DNA of 64,000 nt from Bartonella apihabitans (GTDB lineage: Bacteria > Pseudomonadota > Alphaproteobacteria > Rhizobiales > Rhizobiaceae): NCBI RefSeq assembly GCF_030758755.1, contig NZ_CP132387.1, forward strand, positions 2,223,001-2,287,000, written 5' to 3'. A model generated the notes under the pieces. The model did not search any database. It was not told the DNA's origin and worked only from the letters and a program-made list of their open reading frames with translations. How positions within the stretch are numbered: position 1 is the first letter of the stretch; each line of letters opens with the position of its first letter. Below are positions 40,776 to 51,530 of this stretch, piece by piece. A program made the translations under genes and the position numbers.

Positions 40776-41447
40776 ATGAGCGAATACACCTTATATGCGC
40801 AATTGGCAGATCCTGTGCAGAAGCGAAAAAAGCTTCGCCAGATCAGATTGCTGCGTTGGAAAAGGCGTTTTTTCAAACATCTGCCGCCGGTCAGTATTTT
40901 TATTCTCGTCTGCATTGTTCTGTTCGGCAGTGGTTTTTTCTATTTCAGTGAAAAAATATCCCGCCTTGCCCCACCGGATCCGCTTCCGGTTGCTGATGCA
41001 ATTATTGTGCTGACTGGCGGTGAAAGCCGGATGGAAGCCGGTCTTGATCTTCTTGGCAAAGGACTTGGCAAAAGACTGTTGATCAGCGGTGTCAATCCAT
41101 CCACCAATAGTCAGGCCTTAATACGTGTGACCCATAGTGACCCGCAATTATTCGAGTGTTGTGTGGATCTCGGGCATGAAGCTGTCAATACAATCGGAAA
41201 CGCCGAAGAGGCGACCGACTGGATAAGAAAAAATCACTATCAGAAGGTCTATATCGTCACCAACGATTATCATATGCCGCGTTCGTTACGCGAATTGAAC
41301 CGCTTGATGCCGGAGATAGACTTCATCGCCTATCCGATCAGCGACGGAACAGGAGAACAAAGTCTGCTCCGTCAATTAGGCGAATTGAGATTGCTCGCAA
41401 GCGAATATATCAAATTCATCGGTGCCGAACTACGCGCTTATTTCTGA
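40776..41447 (+). CDS. YdcF family (DUF218) membrane-anchored protein
   Basis: 223 residues: basic N-terminus, one membrane helix (about 38-58), then the DUF218 domain with DAIIVLTGGESRMEAGLDLL, ISGVNPSTN, NTIGNAEEATDWI and VTNDYHMPRSLREL. DUF218 proteins are linked to envelope biogenesis (E. coli ElyC/SanA). Two bases after ftsX, thus ftsE-ftsX-DUF218 in one operon, an arrangement I recall from other Rhizobiales. Confidence 0.88.
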   Translation: MSEYTLYAQLADPVQKRKKLRQIRLLRWKRRFFKHLPPVSIFILVCIVLFGSGFFYFSEKISRLAPPDPLPVADAIIVLTGGESRMEAGLDLLGKGLGKRLLISGVNPSTNSQALIRVTHSDPQLFECCVDLGHEAVNTIGNAEEATDWIRKNHYQKVYIVTNDYHMPRSLRELNRLMPEIDFIAYPISDGTGEQSLLRQLGELRLLASEYIKFIGAELRAYF

Positions 41448-41540
41448 TAAAGGCGTAATTTTTTTTAAGCCTGTTTTTTTAAGCCCGCTTAGTCGATAAT
41501 TGGCAAAAGTGATAATGGAATGACAATCGGTTACAATTGT

Positions 41541-42014
41541 TCAGCGCTTGAAATCGGCAACTTTGGCCGAAAGAACGGCAATTGCATCTTTCGAATGCAT
41601 CTTGACCTGAAAACCGCGTCCGCCGCCATTGATATAGATTTTATCGAACAATTCGGCCGTTTTTTCGAAAACTGTTGGTAAATGTCGTCTTTGTCCGAAA
41701 GGCGAGATTCCACCCACCTTGTAACCGGTAAGTTTTTCGGCTTCCTCGACGCTCAACATTTCGGCATGTTTTCCACCAAAAGCAGCGGCGAGTTTTTTCA
41801 TATTGGCTTCCTGATCGGATGGCAAAACCGCAACATGGGGTTTGCCATCAACGCTGACCATCAATGTTTTGAAAACAGTTTCCGGATCGGCACCGACAGC
41901 TTCTGCTGCCTGCAGGCCGACACGATCGGCATGCGGGTCATAGTGATAGGTGATAAACTCGTATTCAATATGGTTATGATCGAGAAAGGCGGTTGCCGGA
42001 GTGGTTTTTGACAC
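41541..42014 (-). CDS. ybaK: Cys-tRNA(Pro) deacylase YbaK
   Basis: Trans-editing hydrolase that clears Cys-tRNA-Pro. 157 residues of the YbaK/EbsC fold: HIEYEFITYHYD, ETVFKTLMVSVDG with the key Lys, and KVGGISPFGQRRHLPT, the family hallmark. Start is GTG at 42012-42014, preceded by GAAGGAAG. Convergent with the DUF218 gene. Confidence 0.9.
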   Translation of the reverse strand: MSKTTPATAFLDHNHIEYEFITYHYDPHADRVGLQAAEAVGADPETVFKTLMVSVDGKPHVAVLPSDQEANMKKLAAAFGGKHAEMLSVEEAEKLTGYKVGGISPFGQRRHLPTVFEKTAELFDKIYINGGGRGFQVKMHSKDAIAVLSAKVADFKR

Positions 42015-42069
42015 TTTAGACTTCCTTCAAATTCAATATTTATCAACGCGTCAATTCGAATCGATGCGG

Positions 42070-44049
42070 CTAGTCGCGCGATAAAGCGGCAACAGGGTCA
42101 AGTTTAGAGGCATTGCGTGCAGGCAGAAAACCGAAGCCGATGCCGATAAGCGTGGAAAAAACAAAAGCTATAATAATTGAACCCATCGAGTAAACAAGCT
42201 TAAACGGTGCGCCGCTCACGGCAAAAATCCATCCGACAGAAAGACCGAGCAAAATACCCAAGGCACCGCCGATCAAACAAACAAGGACAAATTCTATCAG
42301 AAATTGCTGGAGAATATCGCTCTGTCGCGCGCCCACAGCCATCCGCACACCAATTTCATTGATTCGCTCGGATACGGTAACTAACATGATATTCATCACA
42401 CCTATGCCCCCCACCAGAAGTGAAATCAATGCAATGGAGGCAACCAGCAAAGTCAGAACTTGCGTACTTGCAATGACCTGTTCACGAAATTCCTCGGAAT
42501 TGCGAATGAAAAAGTCTTCTGTGCCGTGCCGCATAATGAGAAAGCGTTTAACTGCAGCCTCGGCCAAACGTGAATCGACATTATCGGCAACTTTCAAAGT
42601 AATGGAGCGAACGGTATTATTGCCGAGAAAGCGCGTCTGCACAGTGGTATATGGCAAATAAAGTTGCAAAGTATCGGATGGCGGCCCCATTTGCTGTAAT
42701 TCTATAACGCCGACAATGCGGGTGGGGACTTTTCCCACCAGAACCACCTTGCCGATCGGGCTTTCATGGCTATCGGGAAAAAGCGTTGGCACGGCCTGTT
42801 TTTCAACCACAAGATCGGTTGCACGTGAAAGCACACTTTCAGAATCGAACAACCGCCCTTCAACGAGTTTTGCGCCTTGGGCTTTGAAATATTGATCGCT
42901 CACGCCATAAACCGTCACATTGGATTCAATTGACCCGTAGCGGACAGTAGATGATGTTGTGACAGTCGGTGTTACAGCATCGGCATAAGGTTGTTCGGAA
43001 AGGGCTATTGCATCGGAATCGACCAATGTCGTAACCTTGCCCGATCGCATATCGGCAAAGCTCTTTCCGGCAAAAATATTCAATGTATTGCTTCCCAGAC
43101 TATTGATATTTTCAAGAATCTGTTTTTGCGTACCATTTCCCAAGGCAACCATGGAAACAACGGCGGCAATACCGATAATAACGCCAAGCATCGTCAAAAA
43201 CGTTCGCATACGATGTGCATTCATTGACAACAAAGCCATGCGGAAAGCTTCATGGAAACGGTCAAGAAATGATCTCAACATGCCGATTTTTTTGTTGCTC
43301 ACAACTTCGGTTGCAACTTCGTCGGCATGACCGGTGGCTACTTCTGTCGGGCGGTTGGGTTTATCCGACAAAATTTCCCCGTCACTGATTTCGATAATGC
43401 GTTCGGCTTTTTTTGCGACCGACATATCGTGCGTTACGATAATGATCGTGCGCCCTTCTGCGTGAATTTCCTCCAGAATGCGCAAGACTTCTTCACCGCT
43501 ATGGCTATCAAGTGCTCCCGTCGGCTCGTCGGCAAGGATAACCTCGCCATTATTCATCAATGCGCGGGCAATCGAAACACGTTGCTGTTGACCACCGGAA
43601 AGTTGTCCCGGCCGATGGGTGATGCGCTCGCCCATACCGAGACGTTGTAAAAGCGCAGCTGCACGCTTTTCTCTTTCGTGTGGAGAACGTCCCGCATAAA
43701 TTGCCGGAATTTCGACATTATCAAGCGCTGTCAATTCACCTAGCAAATGATAGCGTTGAAAAATGAAGCCGAAATGATCACGACGAAGAGATGAAAGTTC
43801 ATCGGCGGAAAGTTGCGAGGTTTCTTTACCGGAAACTTTATAACTTCCCGAACTCGGCCGGTCGAGACAGCCAAGAATGTTCATCAATGTCGATTTTCCC
43901 GACCCCGATGCGCCGACAATGGCCACCATTTCTCCGCGTCGGATAGTCAGATTGATACCTTTCAAGACGCGTACTTTGCTTTCACCTGCCGGAAATTCAC
44001 GTACGACATCTTCAAGAACAATGACCGCATCTTTGTGAGTGTTTTCCAT
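42070..44049 (-). CDS. macB: MacB-type ABC transporter, fused ATPase and permease
   Basis: 659 residues: N-terminal ATPase (Walker A GASGSGKST, signature LSGGQQQR, Walker B VILADEPTGALDS), linker, first transmembrane helix near residue 285, a large periplasmic domain, and three C-terminal helices with MNIMLVTVSERINEIGVRMAVGAR. MacB is a mechanotransmission transporter that drives export of macrolides, siderophores or toxins through MacA and an outer-membrane channel. Substrate here unknown. Three bases after macA, last in the operon. Confidence 0.93.
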   Translation of the reverse strand: MENTHKDAVIVLEDVVREFPAGESKVRVLKGINLTIRRGEMVAIVGASGSGKSTLMNILGCLDRPSSGSYKVSGKETSQLSADELSSLRRDHFGFIFQRYHLLGELTALDNVEIPAIYAGRSPHEREKRAAALLQRLGMGERITHRPGQLSGGQQQRVSIARALMNNGEVILADEPTGALDSHSGEEVLRILEEIHAEGRTIIIVTHDMSVAKKAERIIEISDGEILSDKPNRPTEVATGHADEVATEVVSNKKIGMLRSFLDRFHEAFRMALLSMNAHRMRTFLTMLGVIIGIAAVVSMVALGNGTQKQILENINSLGSNTLNIFAGKSFADMRSGKVTTLVDSDAIALSEQPYADAVTPTVTTSSTVRYGSIESNVTVYGVSDQYFKAQGAKLVEGRLFDSESVLSRATDLVVEKQAVPTLFPDSHESPIGKVVLVGKVPTRIVGVIELQQMGPPSDTLQLYLPYTTVQTRFLGNNTVRSITLKVADNVDSRLAEAAVKRFLIMRHGTEDFFIRNSEEFREQVIASTQVLTLLVASIALISLLVGGIGVMNIMLVTVSERINEIGVRMAVGARQSDILQQFLIEFVLVCLIGGALGILLGLSVGWIFAVSGAPFKLVYSMGSIIIAFVFSTLIGIGFGFLPARNASKLDPVAALSRD

Positions 44050-44052
44050 CGA

Positions 44053-45252
44053 TCAGAACGGCCCCACACGATGACGGCTTCCGGTAGTCGAAGGCATGGT
44101 GCCGTTGCTGACACCGGTTACAACCGTTTCACCTTCTTTAAGTCCGGAAACAACTTCGACCATAACTTTATTATTCAATCCGGTTTCGATGTCGCGGGCT
44201 TCAAGCTTGCCGTTTTTATCAAGAACATTGACCACTGCTCGTTTGCCCGAAACATCGTTCAATGCATCACTCGGTATAAGCAGCACTTTTTGGGCGCGTC
44301 CCAGAATAATATGAACTTCCGCAGTCATATAAGTGCGCAAAACGCCATCATCATTCGGCACATTGAACGTGCCATTATAATAAATGGCCTGCGAAGTCGA
44401 CGAGCTCGAAGAAGCCGTCGAGGATGAATTGAAACTGATATCATTACGGATGGATTCAGGTGCCGGTTCGATCTTTTCCAACCGGCTTTCATAGCGCCGC
44501 GTACGATTGCCTAAAACATTGAAATAAAGGCCCTGACCGGGTTTGACATTGATAACATCCGCTTCGGATATTTCTGCTCGAACCGTCATCACCGACAAAT
44601 CGCCGAGAATAACAATCGTCGGTGCCGACTGTACGGCGTTAACGTTCTGACCTTCCTGAACAACCGTGGCAAGAACTGTACCATCGGACGGTGCCGTTAC
44701 ACGCGTATAACCGAGATTGACTTTGGCTGTCTCGACATCAACTTCCGCCTGCACAATCTGCGCTTTCAACTGGTCGATCTGTGCCGCACGGATTTTGACT
44801 TGCGCATCGGCATCATCGAAATCGGCTTTGGAAACAGCATGCGAAGAGATCATCGTTTGCTGGCGGGTCATATTCTGTTTGGCAAGAACAAGTTGCGCTT
44901 CCTGCTCGGCAAGTTTTCCACGATAATTGGCAAGAGCTGCTTCTTTGCTTTTCAAATCGTTTGTCTGGGTTGTCGGATCGATTTCGGCAAGCAAATCACC
45001 TTGTTTGACAATGCTTCCGGGCTTTACCTTCATCGAAACGATACGACCCGTTGCACGCGCACCAACAGCAACCAGCCGGTGCGGTTTAATCGTGCCGTTT
45101 GCAAGAACGCTGACTTCAATATCCCCCCTTTTGACCTTCGACGTCATATAGGTTGGCGCAGTCTTCGAAAAAAACGCCGAGTGGACAAATATCAAAAGCA
45201 CGATCAGTGCAATCACAGCAATGATGATAACGACTGTTTTTTTTGCTTTCAT
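44053..45252 (-). CDS. macA: MacA-like periplasmic adaptor
   Basis: 399-residue RND/MacA-type membrane fusion protein: N-terminal transmembrane helix (about 6-28), GTIKPHRLVAVGARATGRI lipoyl part, hairpin coiled coil (about 95-175), TRVTAPSDGTVL, and a barrel domain. A Ser-rich insert (about residues 275-292) is a local peculiarity. Start overlaps the stop of the outer-membrane factor gene (ATGA), so the three genes are coupled. Confidence 0.9.
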   Translation of the reverse strand: MKAKKTVVIIIAVIALIVLLIFVHSAFFSKTAPTYMTSKVKRGDIEVSVLANGTIKPHRLVAVGARATGRIVSMKVKPGSIVKQGDLLAEIDPTTQTNDLKSKEAALANYRGKLAEQEAQLVLAKQNMTRQQTMISSHAVSKADFDDADAQVKIRAAQIDQLKAQIVQAEVDVETAKVNLGYTRVTAPSDGTVLATVVQEGQNVNAVQSAPTIVILGDLSVMTVRAEISEADVINVKPGQGLYFNVLGNRTRRYESRLEKIEPAPESIRNDISFNSSSTASSSSSTSQAIYYNGTFNVPNDDGVLRTYMTAEVHIILGRAQKVLLIPSDALNDVSGKRAVVNVLDKNGKLEARDIETGLNNKVMVEVVSGLKEGETVVTGVSNGTMPSTTGSRHRVGPF

Positions 45253-46737
45253 CGCGTTTTGCTCTCTGTTTCAACTTTTCTAATGTGCGGCCCTGTATAG
45301 CCGTCGACAATTTCCGGTTTTGTGTCGTCTACCGCACCATTCCAACCACCACCTAAAGCTTTCATGAGCGAGATATAATCCTTGGTAATCGAAACCTGAC
45401 TTTCAATCAGTGACTGTTCGGATGAATAATGAGACCGCTCGGCATTCAACAGTTCAAGAAAACTGGTATTGCCACTTTGATAAAGCGAACGCGACAGGCT
45501 CAATGCTTTGGCATAGGAATTGGCAGCAATGGCAAGTTTTGCCGAGCGCTGTCTTTCTTTGCTCATCGACACAAGTGCATTCTCGACATCTTCCAATGCC
45601 GTCAACACGCTGCTTCGATAATTGATAAAAGATTGGTCACGCTGGGCACGGGCAACCTCGACAGCAGCCATTCTCTGGCCACCTTCAAAAATCGGTATAC
45701 TTAAACCCGGACCGGCCGACCAACTGATTGAAGAACTTTTTCCAAGTTCACCCGGCTGGGTTGCAGAGGTGGAAATATTGCCGGTTAGCGTCAAAGACGG
45801 ATAACGGTCTGCTTCCTTCTGGCCGATGCGGGCGGTGGCTTGCGCATATTGGCGCTCGGCCAATCGAACATCGGGGCGTGTCAGCAGTATATCGGCAGGA
45901 ACGCCCGCCGGTATCGGCCATTTCGGTTCAGGAATTTTACCTGTTTTTGCCATGATATCATTAAGAGCTGTCGGGCTTTGGCCGGTTAAAACAGACAAAC
46001 GATGAATTGTTGTTGCAAGATTGGCCTGCATTTGTGGAATACCGGCTTCGGTGGTGGCAGCCTGACCTTCGGCATTGGATACATCAAGCTGGGAAACCGC
46101 GCCGGCAGCAAATTTGTCTTTGGTCAATTGTGCCGTGCGCCGTTGCGCAATCGCCGTTCTTTGAGCCAATGCTATTTGCTGTTGTAGCCCGCGTATTTCC
46201 GCGTAATTGGTTGCAACATCCCCAATGAGAGTAAGCATTGTGGCACGCATATCTTCTTTGGCACCATCAAGACCATATTTTGCCGCTTCAACAGCCCGCC
46301 GATTGGCACCGAAAAGATCAATCTCCCAACTTGAATCAAGTCCACCACGATACTGGCTGCGCTCAGTCGCCTGCCGATTTATTCCGGTTGGCCGAAGCCG
46401 AGCCGTCAATACTTGGCAATAATGTTCCCGTTGTCTGCCACAAAGTCGCTCTTGCTTCACGCACCCTTGCTTTTGCCGACTGGACATCATTGTTACCGGC
46501 AATTGCATCAGACACCAGTTTATCAAGCAAGGGATCATTCAGTCTTTGCCACCAGTTTGCTAGTTCCGGCGGTGTCGACGGCGTTTCATGTGAATCACCG
46601 CTCCATTTGGAATCGAGCTTGAAAATCGGCTTTTGATAATCGGGGCCAACAAGGCAGCCCGAAAGCATCAAAACTGAAGTCAGTGCAATCAAGGAAAAAG
46701 TTGATCGGCCGACAGTTTTGAAACAGCCTTTCTGCAT
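45249..46737 (-). pseudogene. NodT/OprM-like outer-membrane efflux lipoprotein, frameshifted
   Basis: Trimeric outer-membrane channel for the MacAB pump. N-terminal part: signal with lipobox LMLSGC, then LVGPDYQKP as in NodT/OprM factors, through SIDGSASANRNKSAGD. It stops at 46363-46365, while GLDSSWEIDLFGANRRAVEAA and the rest (LLTRPDVRLAERQ, PIFEGGQR) continue in another frame to 45249. Net change is one base gained or two lost close to 46363-46370. About 495 residues when restored. AGGAAAA precedes the ATG. Confidence 0.88.
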
Positions 46738-46882
46738 TATTTTCCTGCTCCGATCAAAAATTATAAAACTGCAAAGGTTTTAATTTTGCTTCTTATTTCA
46801 CAAACAGAAGCGAAAATCTCGTGAAATTTTGTTCATGTTTTGTCAAAAACAATAGGTCAATTACAAAGAATTTCACTTTTTG

Positions 46883-47689
46883 TTATGCAAGGTCGAAATG
46901 CATGATGACGGGAACATGATCGGACGGTTTTTCCATTCCTCTTGCCTCGGTCAATATTTCCATTTCCTGCATATGTGGTACAAGATCCGGCGATGACCAG
47001 ATGTGGTCCAGTCTGCGCCCGCGATTGGACGAAGCCCAATCTTTGGCCCGATAGCTCCACCACGTGAAAATTTTTTCCGGTTCGGGAATTTTCTTGCGCA
47101 TCAAATCAACCCACCCCCCTTGAGAACAAAGATCAATCAATGTTTTTGTTTCTATCGGCGTGTGGCTGACAATTTTCAAAAGCTGTTTATGCGACCAAAC
47201 ATCATTTTCATAAGGGGCAATATTGAGGTCACCTACCAGAATGCTTGAAAGCCCGTCGCCCATATCGGCTTTAACGGCTTTCATTTCTTCCAGAAAATCC
47301 AGTTTGTGACGAAATTTCGGATTAATTTCAGGGTCCGGCTCATCACCGCCAGCCGGAACATAGAAATTGTGAATACGGATATGTTTGTCGCCAGCTTTGA
47401 TTGTTACAGCAATATGCCTGCAATCATGCTTGTTGCAAAATTCCTTTTTTTCAACGTTTTCAAAAGGCCGCAACGATAAGGTTGCCACACCGTGATAACC
47501 TTTTTGCCCGTGAACAGCGATATGTTCATAGCCTGCCGCACGCAAAGCTTTATATGGAAATTTATCATCAGGACATTTGGTTTCCTGCAAACACAAAATA
47601 TCCGGTTTTTCTTTTTCTATAACTTTGAGAATAAGGGGTAAACGTAAACGAACCGAATTGATATTCCACGTTGCAACTGAAAAACTCAT
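46883..47689 (-). CDS. xth: Exodeoxyribonuclease III
   Basis: AP endonuclease and 3'-5' exonuclease in base excision repair. 268 residues with SVATWNINSVRLRL, the metal-binding Glu in LCLQETKCPD, GDLNIAPYENDVW, and the C-terminal active-site SDHVPV. Start is the ATG at 47689 with AAGG upstream. The adjacent TTG would only add one residue. Confidence 0.94.
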   Translation of the reverse strand: MSFSVATWNINSVRLRLPLILKVIEKEKPDILCLQETKCPDDKFPYKALRAAGYEHIAVHGQKGYHGVATLSLRPFENVEKKEFCNKHDCRHIAVTIKAGDKHIRIHNFYVPAGGDEPDPEINPKFRHKLDFLEEMKAVKADMGDGLSSILVGDLNIAPYENDVWSHKQLLKIVSHTPIETKTLIDLCSQGGWVDLMRKKIPEPEKIFTWWSYRAKDWASSNRGRRLDHIWSSPDLVPHMQEMEILTEARGMEKPSDHVPVIMHFDLA

Positions 47690-47692
47690 CAA

Positions 47693-48183
47693 ACTTTAAC
47701 CTTGATTGAAAATATGCGGTTACCGGTTCTTTAAGCGCAAAAACCGAGAAAATCCAGTTTTAGCAACACCGGTACACTGATGTCATCATCTCAATCAGGA
47801 ATGAGATCAACAAAACGCAAAGTTTCACAAAACCCGATCTATTAAAAAAGCATCCGTTTTCCTTTTGAACTGTCGGCGACAAATATCAATCCCGAAAAAC
47901 AGTTTATTGTTTCCGAATATTTATTAAAACCGTTCGTGTCTTTTATCAAAAGTAAAAATGCGCTCTTAATGAGAGAAATAGCAATATAACCGGATATTAA
48001 AATCAAAAAATTCGTATAACCCGACGAAAGAAACACATTTTCTAAAAATAATATTTTAAATTCGATAAGATAAATTGGCTAAAGAACAGAACAAAATTTT
48101 AACACTCTGATAAATACAATATTTCCGGTTTGAATATACAAAACAACAGAATTCTATTCAGTATCAGAATAATTTTACAAACA
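47693..48183. other. Noncoding AT-rich gap between xth and lolA
   Basis: About 490 bases. A 64-codon minus-strand frame (47842-48036) is hydrophobic at its start but has no ribosome site or family match. No gene is called. It includes the xth promoter and the lolA 3' flank. Confidence 0.45.
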
Positions 48184-48834
48184 TCAATTGCCATTCCGTT
48201 TCATCGAAATACGCTGATAAGGAATATCGAACATTCCCTTTGCAAATCGTACACCGGTGCGAACATTAGTAATTTGCACAGTCGTCTCGAGATTTTGTTT
48301 GTCGACAATGGTCCATTGCAAAAGTTCATAAGTCTTGGAGTCAAAAATCATACGAATTTGACCTTTACCCAATGTCTTATCGGCAAGAACAATTGTCGTT
48401 GACCCTTGATCCTGACTGACGTTTAGAAGCTTACCATCCGAAAGATCAATTTTTGTATCGAGCAACATTTTCATGGGCGTTTGCGACAATTGGTAGAGAT
48501 CCCAAGTATCAAGTTTGCGATTGTTGATCGCAACCGATTTGCCATCGGTAATCACGCGCACCGGTGAATTTTTATAGCTGAAGCGGATTTTACCCGGTCT
48601 TTCAAGGTAAAACGTTCCTTCGGTCATTTCACCTTTCGGGCTGAACTGGATGAAATCACCCGTCATTGTCTGTATTGCAGCAAAATGATTGGCAATATCC
48701 TGTGCATGTGCTGCCAAATTGGTATTTTGGGCAAAAGCCGGAGGAAGTAGCATTGTGGATGCTGTCACACCGGAGGTCGCAAAAGCAAAAGCGGCCAACA
48801 TAATTTTGAAAGCGGGTGCACATTTCTTTGTCAT
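48184..48834 (-). CDS. lolA: Outer-membrane lipoprotein carrier protein LolA family
   Basis: Periplasmic chaperone moving lipoproteins from LolCDE to the outer membrane. 216 residues: signal peptide cut after PPAFA, then FAAIQTMTGDFIQFSPKGE, GTFYLERPGKIRFSY (LolA hallmark) and TPMKMLLDTKIDL. AGGAG precedes the ATG. Downstream of ftsK on the same strand with about 100 bases between, the order ftsK-lolA-xth seen in Rhizobiales. Confidence 0.88.
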   Translation of the reverse strand: MTKKCAPAFKIMLAAFAFATSGVTASTMLLPPAFAQNTNLAAHAQDIANHFAAIQTMTGDFIQFSPKGEMTEGTFYLERPGKIRFSYKNSPVRVITDGKSVAINNRKLDTWDLYQLSQTPMKMLLDTKIDLSDGKLLNVSQDQGSTTIVLADKTLGKGQIRMIFDSKTYELLQWTIVDKQNLETTVQITNVRTGVRFAKGMFDIPYQRISMKRNGN

Positions 48835-48931
48835 TCATAATCTCCTGCATTCATCTTTGCAGTAACCTGTGGCATCACTGTGACAGAACGCTCCGAAAGC
48901 AACATTCCGACAATGACATGAAATTCAGTCT

Positions 48932-51375
48932 TTAAAAATTTTCGCCTTCTTCGGGAACAAGAATTTCACGCTTTCCGGCGTGATTGGCAGGGCTTATCAA
49001 ACCTTCTTCTTCCATCCGCTCGATAATCGTTGCAGCACGATTATAGCCGATACCGAGCCGACGCTGGATGTAGGAGGTTGAAACGCGGCGATCGCGCAAG
49101 ACAACAGCAACCGCCTGATCGTAAGGGTCTTGCGAATCTTCAAAATGGCTGGAACCGCCTGAAATGTCATTATCGCCATCATCGTCATTTTCTTGTGTAA
49201 CGGCATCAAGATAGTCCGGAACCCCCTGACTCTTGAGATGCTGGACAATCTGTTCAACCTCTTCATCTCCGACAAACGGTCCGTGAACACGCTGGATACG
49301 GCCACCCCCCATCATGAAAAGCATGTCGCCCTGCCCCAACAAATGTTCGGCACCCTGTTCTCCGAGAATGGTACGGCTATCAATTTTGGAGGTTACCTGA
49401 AATGAAATACGTGTCGGGAAATTCGCTTTGATTGTACCGGTAATCACATCGACAGACGGACGTTGTGTTGCCATAATCACGTGGATACCGGCAGCACGAG
49501 CCATTTGTGCCAAACGTTGGACGGCTCCTTCGATATCTTTTCCGGCAACCATCATCAAATCCGCCATTTCATCAATAATGACGACAATATAAGGCATCGT
49601 TGTCAGATCGAGAGTTTCGGTCTCGTAGATCGGTTCGCCGGTTTCATGATCAAAACCGGTTTGAACCGTTCTTGAAAGCTGTTCACCTTTACGCTCGGCT
49701 TCTTTTACCCGTTCGTTAAAACCGTCAATATTCCTGACGCCGACTTTTGCCATCTTGCGGTAGCGTTCTTCCATTTCGCGAACGGCCCATTTCAACGCAA
49801 CAACAGCTTTTTTCGGGTCGGTGACAACCGGTGTTAAAAGATGGGGAATTCCATCATAAACAGACAATTCCAGCATTTTCGGGTCAACCATGATCATCCG
49901 GCATTGTTCCGGTGTCATCCGGTAGAGGAGTGAAAGAATCATGGTATTGATTGCCACCGATTTACCGGAACCTGTCGTACCCGCGACAAGCAGATGCGGC
50001 ATTTTCGCAAGATCGGCAATGACAGCCTCGCCACCTATTGTCTTGCCGAGAGCAAGACCGAGTTTGGCTTTATTCTTATAAAAGTCCTGCGTAGCAATGA
50101 TTTCACGAAGATAGACAATCTGGCGTTTCGGGTTCGGCAGTTCAATACCGATAACATTACGCCCCGGAACAACAGCAACACGAGATGAAATAGCGCTCAT
50201 CGAACGGGCAATATCATCTGCCAACCCGATAACACGTGACGATTTTATACCCGGTGCCGGTTCGAATTCGTAAAGCGTTACAACCGGTCCCGAACGTGCA
50301 TTGATAATCTGCCCTTTGACACCGAAATCCTCCAATACGCTCTCTAACTGGCCGGCTCTTTCTTTCAAAGCTTCGGGAGTGAGAAGATCGCTTTTTTCGA
50401 TAGGCTTCGGTTCGGCCAAAAAGTCGACACTGGGTAATTCGAAACCATCGGCGAGCCGCGACTTCGCTTTGCTTGCCGTTTCTCTTGGAAGGACGGTTTC
50501 CTCTTCCGGTTCAGTCCATGGCATTTCATCCGGTGCGGTTTCGGAGGGGGTTGAAAATTCGGGTTCTACCCGTTCATGACGGAACGCGTTTGTCCCTTCA
50601 AAATTGGGGACAGGAGGAAACATCGGTTCCTTGCGATGAAAAAGGCGGCCGATTTCTGCTCTCAACAAATAGAAAAGATGCATTGTTCCACCAAGAACGG
50701 TTACCATCAAAGATGCGCGTGCCGAACCATCATCTTCCTCTGTCCCCATGCGGTTTTCCGCTTTACGTCTCGATTTTGTTTTTTTCTTGGGACTACGGCG
50801 ACCGACAACACCACCCGCTATGGCAGCGGTCCAAAATGCCAAGCTAAAATGGCAGCAATGATTGATGTTGAAACCACCGTCGGCACGGCTCCGAGAAAAA
50901 GATTGGCAAAATTGAGGATTTTATCGCCAAAGACACCGCCAAGTCCGATTGGCATGGGCCAATGCGCGAAAGGCGGCACCAGCGCAATAAGACCGGAAAA
51001 ACAAAATGCCGATATTAACCAGAAAAAAAGCCGGTGGAACGGTCTTCCTATATCTTTTTGAGCAATCAAAAGAACCGACCAAAAGAAAGGAGGAAGAAGA
51101 GCCGCAACACTGGCAAGCCCGAAAAATTGCATGGCAATATCTGCAAAAACGGCACCCGGCCACCCCATGATATTTGTAACCGGATTATTATTGGCATAAC
51201 TCAGACACGGATCTGCAACATTCCATGTCGCCAAAGCGGCGGCTGCAAGGCCTATCAATATCAATATACCGATACCGAGGAACGAGCCGAGCTGTCGGGA
51301 AAACATCTCCACCAGATGCGGGCTTTGATAAGCACCATCTGTTGTCAAATCATAAGGGGATGAATCCTGACGCAT
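48932..51375 (-). pseudogene. ftsK: DNA translocase FtsK, frameshifted after the membrane domain
   Basis: Septal DNA pump resolving chromosome dimers. Residues 1-185 give the four-helix membrane domain. The frame then ends in [11 protein letters not shown], while the linker, motor (Walker [14 protein letters not shown], Walker [30 protein letters not shown]) and DNA-reading gamma domain ([20 protein letters not shown]) follow in the neighbouring frame from about 50840. Adding one base near 50843 gives [17 protein letters not shown] and an 814-residue protein. Sequence error or fresh mutation is likely, since ftsK is normally kept. Confidence 0.93.
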
Positions 51376-51481
51376 AACCTAACCTGAAAACCCGATAATA
51401 GCCGAAAGATATTTTTTATGGCCGACTATAAAGCGAGAGAGTTAACGGGTTATTAACCAATAAAAAAAGCCTAAAAAATAA

Positions 51482-51509
51482 AAAGCCCGTTTTGTGGAAA
51501 ACGGGCTTT
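51482..51509. terminator. Intrinsic terminator between amtB and ftsK
   Basis: Perfect 12-base arms AAAGCCCGTTTT/AAAACGGGCTTT with a GTGG loop. A T-rich run follows on each strand. It ends the minus-strand amtB transcript 22 bases past its stop and insulates ftsK. Confidence 0.88.
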
Positions 51510-51530
51510 CTTTTTTATGCAACTGAAAAT

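Noticed and set aside
43813..44427. Plus-strand 204-codon frame
   Set aside because: Antisense to macB and macA, whose motifs are intact.
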